From UMGS1865 sp045656885 (GTDB lineage Bacteria > Bacillota > Clostridia > Oscillospirales > CAG-272): a stretch of 64,000 nt of DNA. This document shows, in pieces, positions 63,602 through 64,000 of this stretch. The stretch spans positions 1-64,000 of the forward strand of contig JAZORZ010000071.1 in the NCBI GenBank assembly GCA_045656885.1, in the 5' to 3' direction. Under the pieces are notes generated by a model that was not told the origin of the DNA, searched no databases, and saw only the letters and a program-made list of their open reading frames with translations. The translations under genes and the position numbers were made by a program. Numbering within the stretch: position 1 is the stretch's first letter; every line of letters starts with the position of its first letter.

Positions 63602-64000
63602 ATGAAATTGACTATTGGTGAAAACATCCGCAATTTTCGCAAAAAGAACGATTTAACGCAAGAGGAGCTTGCCGACCGTTTGGGTGTGACTTATCAATCC
63701 ATCAGCCGTTGGGAAAACGGCGCGACCTACCCCGACCTTGAACTAATCCCCGCGATTGCCGAAACGCTCTCGGTTACAATAGACGAGCTTCTCGGTATGC
63801 CGCAGATTGAAAAAGAAAAAAGAGCACTTGCAACCTTTGATGAGCTCCGCCGCGAGTGTATGAAAAAAGAATACGATGCCGACAAAATCGTAACACTTCT
63901 GCGCGATATTCGCCGAAATTATCTAGATAGCGACTACGCGTGGCGTCCGTGGAGCGAGGGCAACGACCGTACATTCCGCGATCCCAAAATTTTGCCCGAG
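63602..64000 (+). CDS. XRE-family transcriptional regulator, 5' part (runs off window)
   Basis: At least 133 residues from ATG 63602 (SD AAGGAGAG); the frame is open to the window end. N-terminal HTH: TIGENIRNFRKKNDLTQEEL, then ADRLGVTYQSISRWENGATY and IPAIAETLSVTIDELLGM. The following region (FDELRRECMKKEYDADKIVT) is probably a helical repeat domain of the kind found in clostridial XRE/TPR regulators. Its target and the rest of the gene are outside the window. Confidence 0.88.
   Translation, partial: MKLTIGENIRNFRKKNDLTQEELADRLGVTYQSISRWENGATYPDLELIPAIAETLSVTIDELLGMPQIEKEKRALATFDELRRECMKKEYDADKIVTLLRDIRRNYLDSDYAWRPWSEGNDRTFRDPKILPE

Overview
The window (64 kb, about half G+C by eye) reads as chromosome of a low-to-mid-GC Firmicute of class Clostridia, most like an uncultured gut lineage. 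Reasons: SD-rich starts (AGGAGG-type), many TTGACA-N17-TATAAT promoters, Mini-III (mrnC), RNase Y, YmdB, TmcAL and RemB, a clostridial glgB-glgC-glgD-glgA-glgP glycogen operon with the GlgC/GlgD pair, and a replication-origin block dnaA-dnaN-recF-remB-gyrB-gyrA. No rRNA, tRNA, CRISPR array, prophage or intact transposase was seen.

Layout. 1-9.6 kb: 3' end of asnS, an M50-like membrane protease, a large transporter-glycosidase fusion (MFS + GH2), a VOC protein, YmdB, a membrane protein and a GH92 mannosidase-like gene lacking its usual C-terminus. 9.6-17.5 kb: RNase Y, two AT-rich unknown genes, S21, TmcAL, then a divergent intergenic region carrying a second cluster of DnaA boxes, Mini-III, cyclophilin, an Lrp regulator and an aminotransferase. 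17.6-20.4 kb: three lipoproteins behind a promoter whose spacer contains a G10 tract. 20.6-24.6 kb: YfcC-type carrier, acyltransferase, L32 and YceD. 24.6-33.3 kb: glycogen operon on the minus strand. 33.4-44.9 kb: alanine racemase, AraC regulator, S-adenosylhomocysteine hydrolase, mnmG, rsmG, four parS sites, parA, parB, serS. 44.9-51.1 kb: unknown gene, NERD protein, a tiny HTH/SLOG divergent cassette with two palindromic operators, an acyltransferase and CopA with a C-terminal copper-chaperone domain. 51.3-64 kb: dnaA, oriC, dnaN, recF, remB, gyrB, mreC, mreD, gyrA and the start of an XRE regulator.

How it fits together: the right half is the replication-initiation and chromosome-segregation neighbourhood (DnaA boxes plus DnaA-trio, beta clamp, RecF, both gyrase subunits, ParABS). 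The left and middle hold central RNA metabolism (RNase Y, YmdB, Mini-III), glycogen storage and glycan use. mnmG, rsmG, parAB and serS lie to the left of oriC on the plus strand, so they would face a fork leaving dnaA-dnaN, and the usual rpmH-rnpA-yidC-mnmE block is not beside dnaA.

Most notable observations: (i) three copies of a ~180-nt composite element, each starting about 3-11 nt after a stop codon, with compensatory base changes in two stems (a candidate structured RNA); (ii) a 13-bp word GCAATATTTGTCT five times in 4.8 kb on one strand, two of them bounding a 63-bp in-frame insertion in mnmG; (iii) a G10 promoter spacer; (iv) an MFS-GH2 fusion; (v) a DnaA-box cluster 38 kb from dnaA; (vi) an internal start that could release CopZ from the copA frame.
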